Of a stretch of 64,000 nt of DNA, positions 1 to 10,830 are shown piece by piece. The notes beneath the pieces were generated by a model, which saw nothing but the letters and a program-made list of their open reading frames with translations, had not been told where the DNA came from and did not search any database. Made by a program: the position numbers and the translations under genes. Origin of the DNA: Eonycteris spelaea. Its lineage: Eukaryota; Chordata; Mammalia; Chiroptera; Pteropodidae. Position 1 is the first letter of the stretch; each line of letters opens with the position of its first letter. The stretch lies in contig PUFA01000164.1 in the NCBI GenBank assembly GCA_003508835.1, forward strand, positions 620,001 through 684,000, written 5' to 3'.

Positions 1-570
1 TGTGTTGCCTGGGAAGAATAATAAAAAGAAATAAAATAGATCGAAAATGGTTACCCTTGAGAAGCTATTTCTGACTTTTTGGCAGGATTCCCCTGTGGCT
101 GCTGATACCCAGATAGTATGTCTCATTCCTGCTTTCTTTTCAACTTCAATTCTGCTTTACAAGTGAGACTTCTGATAGTTTTTACCCCCTTCGAGTATCT
201 TTGATTTATCATTTAGTTTTAGTGGTTAAAGAAATGAGACAAGCCTCTGCATCTGACATTTTTACTCTTCTTATAGTTGGCCTTTTAAGGTCAAATACTC
301 TCAGAAGAATCAAGAGCATTTAAGGGGGTACAGATCTTGGTCAATCAGAATCAAAAGGTGCTGGAAACAGGAATTAATAGAAAAGAACTTTTAAGAAATA
401 AACACAACCTGATATACACATATACAATATGTGGCTGGTGGAGATGGGAATATAATAATTTTGCATTATTGTGTTTCATAAACTTTTAAAATGCAAGGCA
501 TCTGATAACATATATACCTTTTGCAAAAGAATGGCCAGTTTGCTTATAAAAATATTTTGATTTTGTAATT
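1..570. other. Unassigned AT-rich DNA
   Basis: No repeat family, exon or RNA gene was recognised. All reading frames are short. It ends at the A-tail of the RPL4 pseudogene. Confidence 0.5.
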
Positions 571-571
571 C

Positions 572-1940
572 TTTTTTTTTTCCCTCATTGCCTTTTTGAC
601 CAGGTTTTTATTCAAAATTAGGTGTCCAAAGTGATTTGATGAAATAAACAAATTTAAGTTCATGCCACAGGCTTTTCTTCTGTGGCGGGTTTCTTTTTGC
701 AGGTTTGTTCTCAGCTGGTTTCTTGGTAGCTGCAGACTATTTTCCCACCAAAGGCTTCTTCTGCCTCATAATAGCAACAGCCTTCTTTCCTTCTTCCCTA
801 CCACTGGCATGTTGTCTCAAACCCCCCTCTCATCTGATTTGGCTTCTAGCTCTGCTGCTGCTTTATCCACTTGGGGCTTGGTTCTTGGCCTGGTGAAGAA
901 TGGTGTTTAGGCACATGGTTGTTGCATATGGGCTTAGCTTCAACATGATTCTCAGGTTTTTCAGTGGAGTCTTTTTCAGAATTCTGCAATGAATTCTTGC
1001 ATGGTGCTTGGCGGGCTCTTTGGATCTCTGGGCTTTTCAAGATTCTACTAAGGTCTGTATTGAACATCTTGTACAAGAGAAGGTTGTAGTTACTCTTGAG
1101 AGAGGCAGCTTTACAACAAATGCCACACAGATCATCTGGCTTGCAGAAAGCATTTTCAGTCCCAATGCAGAAATTGCCCACACGCCCACCAGGAACAAGT
1201 TTCAAAATGTTGTTTTTCCAGGGATGTTTCTGAAGCCTTTGATGATGCCGTTGTCCTCATTATAGATGATGCAAGGTCTCTTGAACTGGATACGATGCCA
1301 GTTTCTCATTTTGCCCTTGCCAGCTCTAACTCGCTGAGAGCCATGGGCCTTTTTGATATACTCCAGGCTTTAAGTTTCTTGAGAAGCAAAACAGCTTCCT
1401 TGGCCTTCTTATAGTCTTCGACTTTATCTTTAACCACTAAAGAAAGTTCAGGAACTTCCTCAATCCGATGACCTTTAGACACGACCAGTGCTGGTAAGGC
1501 CAAGGCATCCAGGGCTGAACAGATGGCATATTGCTTCTGTGCTGTGTTCACTCAACAGTGCCAACAGTGCCAGGTTTTTGTTGGTGCAAATATGTGGCCC
1601 CCATGACACATATTAACAAAAGCATCCTGGCCAGAACAATGAGTCCCAGTACTTCAAAATCTGGGAATTTGAGTCACAGCTTCACCAGTACCCCATGAAT
1701 CAGTATTGATCTGAAGACCTGCTAATTCACTGACAACATGGGGCCATCTATTGTTTCTGTGCAAGTTGGTGTGAGCAAAGTTCACAATATCTGGTCAAAT
1801 GGGAGTCTTGAAAACAGTAGGCAAAGTGATATTTTTGCCAGATAATTCCCCTTTTCAGAGTACACTGATATCAGTGGACAAGCACACCACGGTAGGGAGA
1901 GGAGATGGCCACACTCCTCTCAACCTGATGGCTCCCACAT
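572..1940 (-). pseudogene. RPL4P: Processed pseudogene of ribosomal protein L4
   Basis: Seen: read on the minus strand, this is an intron-less copy of the mRNA for 60S ribosomal protein L4 (uL4). The stretch 1551-1306 gives a frame containing [19 protein letters not shown] and [13 protein letters not shown]. After a frame change, 1205-846 gives APGG-like, [26 protein letters not shown] and a lysine/alanine-rich tail. The N-terminal part (about 1890-1552) matches only at the DNA level, broken by stops and indels, and the start codon position near 1890 is no longer ATG. The 3' end has a polyadenylation-like hexamer (607-612, minus strand) and a 10-base A-tail (572-581). Known: functional L4 is about 420 residues, is encoded by a multi-exon gene and sits in the large ribosomal subunit. 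Inference: an L1-mediated retrocopy, long dead, with several frameshifts. The 5' boundary is approximate and no target-site duplication was resolved. Confidence 0.95.
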
Positions 1941-2009
1941 AAGAGCTGATTTTGTAACTCTTAAACTGAATAGTCTTTGATTCTCTGACTCTCACATAGC
2001 ATTATCATC

Positions 2010-3345
2010 ATTATTAATTCAACAAGTTCTAATAAGAAGTTAGTATATTCAGAACACTTTTCTAGACAGTGAGTTTAGAATGAAGAATGAAGACATGGTG
2101 GTTTGCTTATGGAGTTTACAATGGGTAGAGATGCAGTAGACAAATAAATACATTTACAATTGCATTGAGTATGGACAAAGGTTAAGGGAGAGGGAGAAAT
2201 TATAGGTAACACTTCAGTTAGTTTCAGGCTTGACTATCTAGGTGGATAGGGACACCCAGAGGATTAATTTGTTTGGAAATACAGAGTTCTGCTTTAGACA
2301 TGTTAAGTATAATATGTATGCATGGCAAGTAGAGATCCCAAGATGACAGTTGGATAGCTAAATCTAGAGGTATAAATATGGGAATTTGGGCACTTATATG
2401 GACTTTCACTTATTGGGAGTAACTTTTAGGAGAAAGATGTCCTTGGACTGAGCCCTGAGAAACAGAAATATTTGGAAAGTAGATGGAAGTGAAGGAGTTA
2501 GGAGGCTGAGTGGAAATAGCCAGAGAAGGAGAAGGAAGACTATGAGAGTGTGGTGTCCTAGAAACCAAGGAAGGAGAGGACTTTAAGGAGGGATTGCCAG
2601 ATTGAATGTGAGATTGAGTAAAATGAGGATAAGAAAATGTCCAGTAGAAATGAGAAGATATGTGGTATTTAGCATTAATTGATAAAAGTAGTATCAGTGA
2701 AATGATGGAGTCAAAATCCAACCAGAATGAGTTAAGGCAAAAATTAAAGATCACAAAACAGAGAAGCCAAGAATAAATAAGTGCTTTGAAGAGTTTTGCT
2801 CAGGAAGGAGATCAGAGAAATGGGACAGTAGCCAGAAAGGTATATGGGGTTAAGATAAGGTATTTTCAGAGAGGTAGTATTAAGGCATATTGACATACTT
2901 CTGGGATTGATATAGAGAGGGAGAAACTAGTGATCTAGGAAAGAGACAGAAAATTCAGAAAGTAAAATCCTTGAATATTTAAGAGGAGATGAGGTACGAA
3001 GCACATTTGAAGATATTGACTATAAATAGGAGCATGGGTAGGGTTTCCATTGTAGATACAGATGTGGATTAGTTGGTAGGTTTCATGGAAGGAAAGTGAG
3101 GAAGTCCTTGTCTGATTGTTTCTATTTTCTTAGTGAAGTCACCGAGAATGATATCAGTAGAGGGGAGGAGAGACTGAGAGCCAGGTGCTGGAGTTTTCAG
3201 TAAATGAGGGGAAGAGGCCAGAAGGTCAGGGGATGTCAGTAACAGTAAACTTTCTGTGACTATATTATTTCTTCTCTTCTTGTATTTTGCTTCCGTAATG
3301 TAGAGGATAAAATACGCTGATTTCTTCTCCATATTTTCTCTCCTT
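2010..3345 (-). mobile_element. L2 LINE, decayed reverse transcriptase region
   Basis: Seen: read on the minus strand, the order from right to left follows the L2 (CR1-clade) RT domain. Weak matches to the RPISLLP, SGFR/ALI and LLDLSAAFDTVDH blocks lie around 3340-2420, followed by the region after the catalytic YADD (2410-2230), then 3'UTR-like sequence to about 2010. The minus-strand frames at 2754-2410 and 2409-2224 are the surviving pieces. The YADD site itself, near 2390, is no longer readable. Known: L2 is a non-LTR retrotransposon that stopped moving before placental orders diverged. It is inert here. Boundaries are approximate. Confidence 0.75.
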
Positions 3346-3825
3346 TCTAGATCTTCGTTAGTAATATTGTAAGGCTCTTAAGAAATTGGACCAGAATGGG
3401 TTTAGCAACATGGTTAGCATTGTTTGCAGATAGCACAAAGAGCAGGAGGTAGTTTCCATAGTACCAGTCTCTTTCAATAAATGTTTGGAGCATCCACCAG
3501 AAGAAACATGATATGATTGGATTTAATTATGTTGGTAGCAAAAGCAATAACAATTGACCTAAGAAGGTATTCTACTTTAAAATGCTATTCCCTGCTTTCA
3601 TTGAGTAGCAGAAAACTAATCAGATAGGAAAAAAAAAAAAACCCACACAATAATGTTGATATTTAATTTTCTTTTCCTTAAATGGAGAACTGTAAATCAA
3701 AGTTCTACTTAGAGTGGTTAGAGTTTGAATTTTAATCCAGTGTAGCCTGGAAAATCATTGTAAATATTTAACATTTTCCCAGAAAAGAAGTATCTTTTGG
3801 AGTGGAAAGAGCATAAATAGTGAAT
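3346..3825. other. Unassigned DNA
   Basis: No family recognised. It contains an A-run followed by CCCACACA at about 3630-3648, but nothing SINE-like precedes it. Confidence 0.4.
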
Positions 3826-3829
3826 TAGT

Positions 3830-4240
3830 TATATTACTGCATAACAAACTTCCCCCAAACCTGGTAGCTTAAACCTATTTATTATCTCACTATTTCTGTG
3901 AGGCAGGAATTCGGGAGTAGCTTAGCTGGTTAGTTCTGGCTCATGGTCTCTGCTGAGGTTGTAATCAAGCTGCCAGCTGGGGCTGTAGTTGCATCTGAAA
4001 ACTCAACTAGGGGAGGATATGCTTCCAAGTTAACTTGTGTGATTATTTGTAGCCTCAGTTCAACACATGCACCTCTCCTTAGCCTGCTCGAATATCAAAT
4101 TGGCATTCAGCTAGCTTCCCCCCAAAATAAGTAATGGAAAATAGAGGAGAGGACTACATCAGGGTGTAAATACCAGGAGGAGAGAATCAGTGGGGTCCAC
4201 CATGGAGGCTGGGTATCACAGATGGTGTGTTAGGTTTACA
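3830..4240 (+). repeat. Old dispersed repeat, same family as 53.8 kb copy
   Basis: Starts with TACTGCATAACAAAC, then a TTATTATCTCAC and a CAGGAATTCGGGAG block, and ends with a GGTCCACCATGGAGGCTGG block. This block order is typical of a common mammalian interspersed repeat, and a second, more diverged copy lies at 53810-54295 in this window. I cannot name the family with confidence. The 63-codon frame at 3943 is a chance frame inside it. Confidence 0.6.
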
Positions 4241-4249
4241 CAACACACA

Positions 4250-4330
4250 ATATCTTCATCATTTGGCTGCGTGACCTTGGAAAAGTTAGCTAACATTTTT
4301 GAGATGCATCTATCTCATCTGGTGGGTCTC
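4250..4330 (+). repeat. MIR SINE core fragment
   Basis: The string TGCGTGACCTTGGAAAAGTTA followed by a CTCATCT block matches the MIR core (GTGTGACCTTGGGCAAGTTA, then CTCATCTGT). Short and diverged. Confidence 0.55.
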
Positions 4331-4499
4331 TATTAAGCTTTATTTCTTTAAAAAATTATTGGCTTATTCCCTAAACCTATTTGCACAGATGGTTAAAAAA
4401 TAAAATTACAGTTCTGATCTACCTTCTTAATTACTGTGTTTTTTAATGTTGCCATCAACAACAAATTTGGCAAGGTTATAGGAGATTTATAAGGGAATA

Positions 4500-5002
4500 C
4501 AGTAGAACCCTTACTTGCAGTCTCATGTTTTGCAGTTTCAGTTACCCAAAGTCCACTGCGGTCCAAAAATATTAAACAAAAAAAAATCCAGAAAAAAAAA
4601 TGTATACATTTGAAATTGCACTCTGTTCTGAATGGCATGATAAAATCTTGCATCATTCCACTCCCTCCCTCCCAGAATATGAATCATCCTTTTATCTAGT
4701 GTGTCCATGCTGTACATACTACCTGCCTGTTAGTTACTTAGTAGCCGTGGTTATGAGATTAAATATTGCAATATCACAGTGCTTGTGTTCAAGTAACCCT
4801 TATTTATTGTTATAATTGTTATATTATTATTATTGTTGTTAATCTCTTACTGTGCCTAAATTATAAGTTAAACTTTATTTTAAGTGTGTGTGTTGTGTGT
4901 GTGGTGTGTGTGTGGTGTATAGCATTTGTACTATCGATGGTTTTCAGGCATCTACTGGGGGTCTTAGAATGTATACGCCTCTAATAAGAAGGGACTACTA
5001 TG
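4500..5002 (+). mobile_element. Tigger/MER2-type DNA transposon, both ends present
   Basis: Seen: the left end CAGTAGAACCCTTACTTGCAG and the right end AAGAAGGGACTACTA form imperfect terminal inverted repeats, with TA on the outside of each (4498-4499 and 5003-5004). Internal blocks GCAGTTTCAGTTACCC, GGTCCAAAAATATTAAA and TGTGTTCAAGTAACCCTTATTT match the Tigger1/MER2 consensus. Known: TcMar-Tigger elements duplicate a TA target. At about 500 bp the copy is a non-autonomous internal-deletion form; no transposase remains. Confidence 0.85.
4884..4920 (+). repeat. GT-rich simple repeat inside the Tigger element
   Basis: Runs of TG interrupted by TGG. It lies within the transposon and probably expanded after insertion. 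Confidence 0.8.
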
Positions 5003-5107
5003 TATACTAGTTAATCAGCTATAGAGAAGAGTTCTAAAACTTTGTGAAGATATTTTAAAGTAGAAGATTCAAATAGACATTTGAGAATAGTTAAATTACT
5101 GGAAAAG

Positions 5108-6010
5108 GTCATATTCAGGCTACTAATTACCTTTTTAAGAAATAACTGTGTCTCAATAATTCATATACCATGTAATTCACCCATTTAAAGTGTACGATTG
5201 AATGTTTTTTTAATACAGTCACAGAGTTGTGCAACCATCATCATAATTGATTTTAGAACACTTTTATTCCCCAAAAGAAACCCTATATATTAGCAGACAC
5301 TCCTCAACCCTAGTTATAGGCAACCAGTAATCTACTGTCTCTATAGATTTGCCTATTATGGACATTTCTCGTAAATCTATCATGCAATGGTATTCTTTTC
5401 TGACTATCTTATTTTAGTTAGTGAGTTTTCAAGGTTCATCCATGTTATATGTATTGATACTTTCTATTGCTGGATAATATGCCATTGCATTAATGCATCA
5501 CATTCATTCTACTCACTCATTCAGCAGTTGATGGACATATGTGTTGTTTCCACTTTTTGGTTGTTATGAGTAATGATGCTATGAACATTTATGTACAAAT
5601 TTTTGTGTGGACATACGTTTTCATTTCTCCTGGATATGTACTTAGGAGTGGAATTGCTGCTTCATATGGTAACTCTTTGTTTAACATTTTGAGGAAATGC
5701 CAAACTATTTTCCAAAGCAGTTGCATCATTTGCATTCTTCCCAGCAATGTGCGAGAGCTCTAATTTCTCTATGTCCTTGCTAACTGTTTTGTCTGTCTTT
5801 TCTATAATAGTCATCCTAGTGTATCTCCTCGCATTTTCCTAATATCTAATATTGTTGAGCATCTTTTTGTGTGCTTATTGTCCATTTGTATATCTTCTTT
5901 GGAGGAATGTTTATTGAAATCCTTTACCCATTTTTACATTGGATTATTTGTATTTTTATTGTCTAGTTGTAAGAGTTCTTTATATATCCTGGATACAAGT
6001 CCCTTATAAG
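5108..6010 (-). mobile_element. L1 3' half, antisense (first part)
   Basis: Seen: phrases diagnostic of the reverse complement of L1 3'UTR and ORF2 C-terminus, including CATTCTACTCACTCATTCAG, TGATGGACATATGTGTTG, GAGTGGAATTGCTG, TTGTTGAGCATCTTTTTGTG and TTTATATATCCTGGATAC. The same element resumes after the insertion at 6024-6496. An old L1M-type copy; the plus-strand frames at 5387-5763 are antisense shadows of it. Confidence 0.85.
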
Positions 6011-6023
6011 ACTTGGTGTCTTA

Positions 6024-6496
6024 TGTGGTAGAGAACATAAAATAAGATTCAATATCACATGCTGCCTTGACATCTGGAAAAATTGGAATGGCATTGAATG
6101 GACTAGGTTCTCATTCCTCCTCACTCTGCTCTCATTTATAAGGTCCCCTAGCCAAACAACCCTCCTTAACAGAACAAATGTGGTTCCTGCATATCCTTGA
6201 GTAGTAGTAGGTTTCAATTTCCTGCCAACCCATAGAATTATTCAAATAAGCCAACCACAACTTTTTTTGAGAACCAGGGAGTGTCCTACCCTCTTGATAT
6301 TACAAAGTTGGCCTCCACAGCTCCTGGCTGTCTACTCTTTCCTTAGTGCAACTCTCATGTGGCCCTACATGGTATGGTGTCCTTCCCTGAGCTGTGAGTG
6401 TACATCACTCATAATTACTGACAATCTCATCTGCTTTGTGTTGGGTGTATGTTTGGCCATCCCTATAACTCTAGGGCAGGAATCTCTCCCTCAACA
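6024..6496 (-). mobile_element. Solo LTR of an endogenous retrovirus
   Basis: Seen: a 473-bp block interrupts an otherwise continuous L1. On the minus strand it begins with TGTTGAGGGAG and ends with CTCTACCACA, the TG...CA ends of an LTR. A TATA-like TTATAAAT lies at 6141-6134, followed by GAGAGCAGAGTGAGGA. Internal blocks (CCAACTTTGTAATA, CCTGGTTCTC, GTTGTGGTTG) resemble a common ERVL-type LTR. No internal gag or pol sequence flanks it, so it is a solo LTR left by recombination. A clean target-site duplication could not be seen. The exact family is not known to me. Confidence 0.65.
6134..6141 (-). promoter_or_regulatory. TATA-like box of the solo LTR
   Basis: TTATAAAT on the minus strand in mid-LTR, where an LTR core promoter is expected. 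Whether it is active is unknown. Confidence 0.35.
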
Positions 6497-6530
6497 ATGA
6501 TGCAAAGAGAAGCAATCAAAGCATATAATT

Positions 6531-7015
6531 TGAATTTTTTTTCCCCTTTTCTGTGCTATCTTTCATTTACTTGATGGTTTTGCAGGACAAAAGTTTTCAG
6601 GACAAAAGTTTTTAATTTGATAAAGTTCCATTTATCATTTTGTTCTGTTTTGGTCACTTATGCTTTTGGTGCCATATCCAAGAAGACGTTGCTTAACCCA
6701 AGCTTCCAAAAATTTACTCTTATGTATTCTAAGAGTTTTATAGTTTTAGTTCTTATACTTAGATCTATGATCCATTTGGAGTAAATTTTCATATGTGGTG
6801 TAAAAAATGGTTTCAATTTCATTCCTTTGCATGTGGATATCCAGTTAGTCGTTCAGCACCATTTGCTGAAAAGAGTATTTTTTTTCTCATTGCATTATCT
6901 TGGTGCCCCTGTCAAAAATTGCTCAATATCTTTTGAAAAGGTTTTTTCTGTATTTAGAGAAATTTTTATTTTTGAGTCTTACATCCTCAGTGTAGAGTCA
7001 AGTTTATAACTTCTC
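6531..7015 (-). mobile_element. L1 antisense (second part after LTR)
   Basis: Continues the L1 of 5108-6010: TTACTTGATGGTTTTGCAG, TTTATCATTTTGTTCTGTTT, GATCTATGATCCATTTGGAG and CAGCACCATTTGCTGAAAAG are reverse-complement ORF2 C-terminal phrases. A 15-base tandem duplication lies at 6583-6612. ORF2 is lost beyond about 7010. Confidence 0.85.
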
Positions 7016-7745
7016 TTGCAGCTAAAATGTGACATGTGTCCTAGGAGTCAGCCATCAATGTACCCATGAGAGACTATGATACAGAAGGGAGCAATATGAG
7101 CAAATGGGCCCAGGTATAGCCTCCTGCTTGCTGGTGTAGTGGTGTCAGTGAACACAGTGGTTTTCTATAGTCTTGGTGGTGCTTTAGCAATAGTGATTGT
7201 TCTTTAACAAGCCAGCTACACCACGGTTTTTGACACTGTACCTAAGGTCAGCCTTCAGTGTCATTCTCTAGGCCTCCCAATCACATTTCCATGGATTATC
7301 AAATATATTTTTGGTTTATCGGTCAGTGTTTACCTCCTTAAAATCAAAAATCTGACTGAACACATGCTAAGAAGAGATAAAGTATAATTCCGGGTAAGGA
7401 CCTACATTTTAATTTTGTATATAAAATGGCTTTTGAATTAGAGATGTGGAGGACATTCTTACAAACAGTAGTACCTCTTTTAAGCCAGTCTGATGCAAAT
7501 CTCAGTGTTCTGTCTACTGCTAAATTAAAGACAAGCAGTGGGCTCCCCAATCCAAATTTGCAGGTACATTTTATACTTTCATCTCTGACCAATTCTGTTC
7601 CATTGTCTTCCTTCTCCCGATTCTTACATCTATTCTATAGTTAGGCATGTATGTTCTTGGACCCGGTTGCCTAGTAGACTCCTTGGTTTGACTTGCATCT
7701 CCTCCTTGAGGAATGAGATCCAGACCAATCTCTTTCTGACTCATC
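7016..7745. other. Unassigned DNA between L1 pieces
   Basis: No family was recognised. It separates the ORF2 fragment from 5'UTR-like sequence on the same strand and could be unrelated filler or a later insertion. Confidence 0.4.
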
Positions 7746-8255
7746 ACATCTGAATTACCTGTTGATTATTCCCTTAGGATCTAATTCCTGGTTCCAAGTA
7801 GCTAGGCAGGTTGAAGTTTGTACCAGCTTAGCCCAGGTCACACCATTTTACTCCAGTTCTTTGGATTCAGAGTTTTCAGGTTCCTTTTGTCTCACCCAGA
7901 CATCCAGGATCCCCACTGGTTTTTACAGTAAGAACTTATTAGAACTCTTCTCCTCAGAACTGGAACCCTGGGATAGGGAGCCCCTATGTGGGACTAGGGC
8001 CCCTGTTCCTTCAGGGCAGCCACGTGCTCCCTTGTGGTGCTCAATCACCACACACTTGTGCAGGACCAGCCCATTTCACGTCTCCACCTCTTCTCCTGGT
8101 CTTGATGTGGCTTTTTCTTTATATCCTCAGATATATGTGTTATGATCAGCTAGACTTCAGGTGGTTCTCCAAGTTGATTGTTCTATAATTTGGTTGTAAT
8201 TTTAATGTGGTCCTGGGAGGAAGCAAACCCTGCCCTAGCCTGCCATCTTCCAAAA
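7746..8255 (-). mobile_element. L1 5'UTR-like sequence, antisense
   Basis: Blocks such as CTTCAGGTGGTTCTCCAAG, TTGATTGTTCTATAATTTGG, TTGTAATTTTAATGTGGTC, GGGAGGAAGCAAACC and CTGCCATCTTCC follow the order I associate with the 5' end of old L1 families in reverse complement. It may be the 5' end of the same element as 5108-7015. An LTR origin was not excluded. The 127-codon plus frame at 7762 is a chance frame on the opposite strand. Confidence 0.45.
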
Positions 8256-8344
8256 GTCATCCATTTGCATTTTTACTGAATAAATGTATAATGATTCTGT
8301 AATATGATTAAATTATAAACTATTAAACTATACAAGAAGCTATC

Positions 8345-8495
8345 GTTCCCATTTACAGATAGTAAAATTGAGGTAGTAATGGCCGAAGTGACTTTGCCAC
8401 TGTACCTCAAATTCAGTACGGAAATAAAATTTCAAATGGGGTCCTTCTATCTCCCAGTCTATTTTTTAGCCCACTGACTGTGCTGTCTTCTTTTA
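8345..8495 (-). repeat. MIR SINE, antisense
   Basis: CCCATTTACAGATAGTAAAATTGAGG is the reverse-strand MIR core (CCCATTTTACAGATGAGGAAACTGAGG), ending near a GACTGTGCTGTC block. Confidence 0.7.
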
Positions 8496-8499
8496 TAAG

Positions 8500-9185
8500 A
8501 GTGCTATATCTTGAAAGCATCTCTGAAAGACACCTCTGAGGTTAATGCCTTAGAAAAACCTATCAAACGTAATGATTTTGATAGAGACCATTTCACACTA
8601 CTTTTACCAATCTACTTTTCTTGGTTCATGCTCTCAAAATGTCTAACTTTTCTCAATGACATTGTTCATACTGATTCTAGTTTTTAACAACATAGGCAAA
8701 GATTTAACCTGATCATCTATGAGGCAAAAAGAAAAATGACAGTAGAATTCAATTTTCCAGGATTGATAGAGACTATGCAATACATCTCCATATAAGGAAC
8801 CATTAGCATGCATTACCCAGCAACTGCTACAGGACAATACTGGCTGTTTCATAAGGTTCTTTGAGAAATCTCTCTCCTCCTTCACTCCCACCCCACCCCA
8901 GCTGATCCCCAGATTGCTCTTCATAGCTATTCAGGTTTCCAATACAAGTGGCTCTAGAGCCCTGAGTATGAATTTTGTGGTGATGAGAAATAGAAAGTGT
9001 GGAATATGGAATTTCTAGAGAATAGAAGACTCTGGTGACATATTTAGTCTAATCCCCTCACAGACAGGACATTAAAAAGGTCAAACCTTTAACTTCATTA
9101 ACAAATGGTGAACTCTGCTTCTTAAGGATTTTGCACCTCCATGAAGAAGTAAAGCCATTTTTCTAGTTTACCCAAATACTTTTCC
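8500..9185. other. Unassigned DNA upstream of the plus-strand L1
   Basis: No family recognised. The minus-strand frame at 8924-8643 has no visible domain and I do not support it as a gene. The start of the L1 5'UTR may lie somewhat before 9190. Confidence 0.4.
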
Positions 9186-10830
9186 TCTTAAAGGGCCCAC
9201 GCATAGACTCACTCACATGCAGACATTCGCTTTGGGCTCCAGTGGAGGGTCGGCAGTTTGGAAAGTGCAAGAAACATATGAGGAAAGACTGAGTTGTGTG
9301 CCACTGGAGCAAGGACTGGAGAGACAACTGCCATTGTTCTGTTGTTGGCCCCTCTCCAGGGCAGTCTCCTGACAGGCACTATCTTACCTGTGTTGAGCCC
9401 TCCCACACCAGGCCAATTCTGAAGCTGCATTGGCCTGGTGAGATCAGCTACTCCATCTTGTGTCTCCTTGGGACCCTGCCCCATCCAACTCACAAATTCT
9501 CCATGGTGGGCCCATTGCCAGGAGGCCAGCCCCACCCTGCACCTTCCCTGGGTGAGCAGGCAGTGGTCCTCAGCTCACCAGCCCACACATTTCATGGGAG
9601 ACTTTTGATGGTAAGCCACTTGTTTCAACCTGAGCTACAGTGTCTCTTGGTTGGATTGTGGGGGTCTATGGGCCTGAAGTGGATGGTGACTGGCCTGGCT
9701 GTGATCTGTGACTTTTGTGGGAGCCTATGGGCTTAGCAGTGGAAGCAATTCTGAATCTGCATTGGCCTGATGGGATTGGCATGCTTTACCCCATGTCTCC
9801 CTAAGACCCCACACCACTAAAACCACAAACTGCCTGTAGCAAGCTCATTCCTGAGCAGCAAGCTTCATCATGTGCTTTCCCTGAGAAACAAATTTGATAG
9901 GAAACAATAGGCCCCAGCTTCACAGCCCATGCACAGCCCATGCATCCTGGAAGAGACTTTTGGTAGTGGGCCATAAGTCCTCCCTGAGCTACAACATTTC
10001 ATGTACAGACCTTGGGCATCTGTGAGCCTGAGGTGGGCAGCAGATGGCCTTATTGTGATCTGAGACTTTTATATGGAGCCACAGATTCAGTACTGGCATG
10101 AAACCTGAATCTATACAGGTGAAATATGCTTGCTTTACCTCATTGACTTTCTAGGTCCCTGCTCCACCCAATTCACATATGACCAAAAGGCTCTTCTAGC
10201 TGCAGAGTCTTACAGGCAGCTGATGGGCAGCCTGGGGCCTTGAGATGTACTGGTCCTTTTGCTAAGCCAACCCAGGCCTAGTACTGGGGGTAACTGGACC
10301 TCAGCTCATAGCATGGTCTCTCCTACTTGCCTCCAGATCCAGCGTAGGCAGAAACCATCCCCAATTGCTTTGTAGCTTCTACCAGGTAGCTCCAAGCAAT
10401 CAAAGGCAGCAGCTGATCTTGTCCTACACAGGAGTCCCTTCCGAAGGGCCACAGAACCAATATACCTGGAGGCTGGTATCATACCATAATAGAGCACAAC
10501 TAGACTAGCCCCATAAGTGGCATGCCCAAAGCTTGCTCTCAACAGGTACACAAGCCTGCTGTGCAGGCCCCACACAGCAACTTGTAACCTGTGAGTGTGG
10601 CTAGTCCTTATAGCCAGTCAGCCCAAGAGTCAATCCCATTCACTAATATGCTAACAGCAATCAAGGTTTAGCTACAAAGGGGAACACACATACCTCCACA
10701 AGGAACACACCCATAGCCCCTGGTGATGAGGTGATGAGGAAGACTGCGCCACTGGGCCAGATGACACCTACTACATAAGGCCACCTGGCCAAAGCTGGGA
10801 GACATAATAGGTCTTCTTAATACTTAAAAA

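Noticed and set aside
572..1940. RPL4 reading frames as a working gene
   Set aside because: The frame is broken in several places, the start codon is lost, there are no introns, and an A-tail is present: a processed pseudogene.
2224..3332. Minus-strand open frames of 61-114 codons
   Set aside because: They are fragments of a decayed L2 reverse transcriptase.
7344..7644. Overlapping frames on both strands near 7.4-7.6 kb as an exon
   Set aside because: No domain and no consistent splice signals; both strands are open, which suggests chance.
7762..8145. 127-codon plus frame
   Set aside because: It lies opposite L1 5'UTR-like sequence and has no domain.
9296..9736. 146-codon plus frame, the longest in the window
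   Set aside because: It lies wholly within the GC-richer L1 5'UTR, with no known domain and an opposite-strand frame of similar length.
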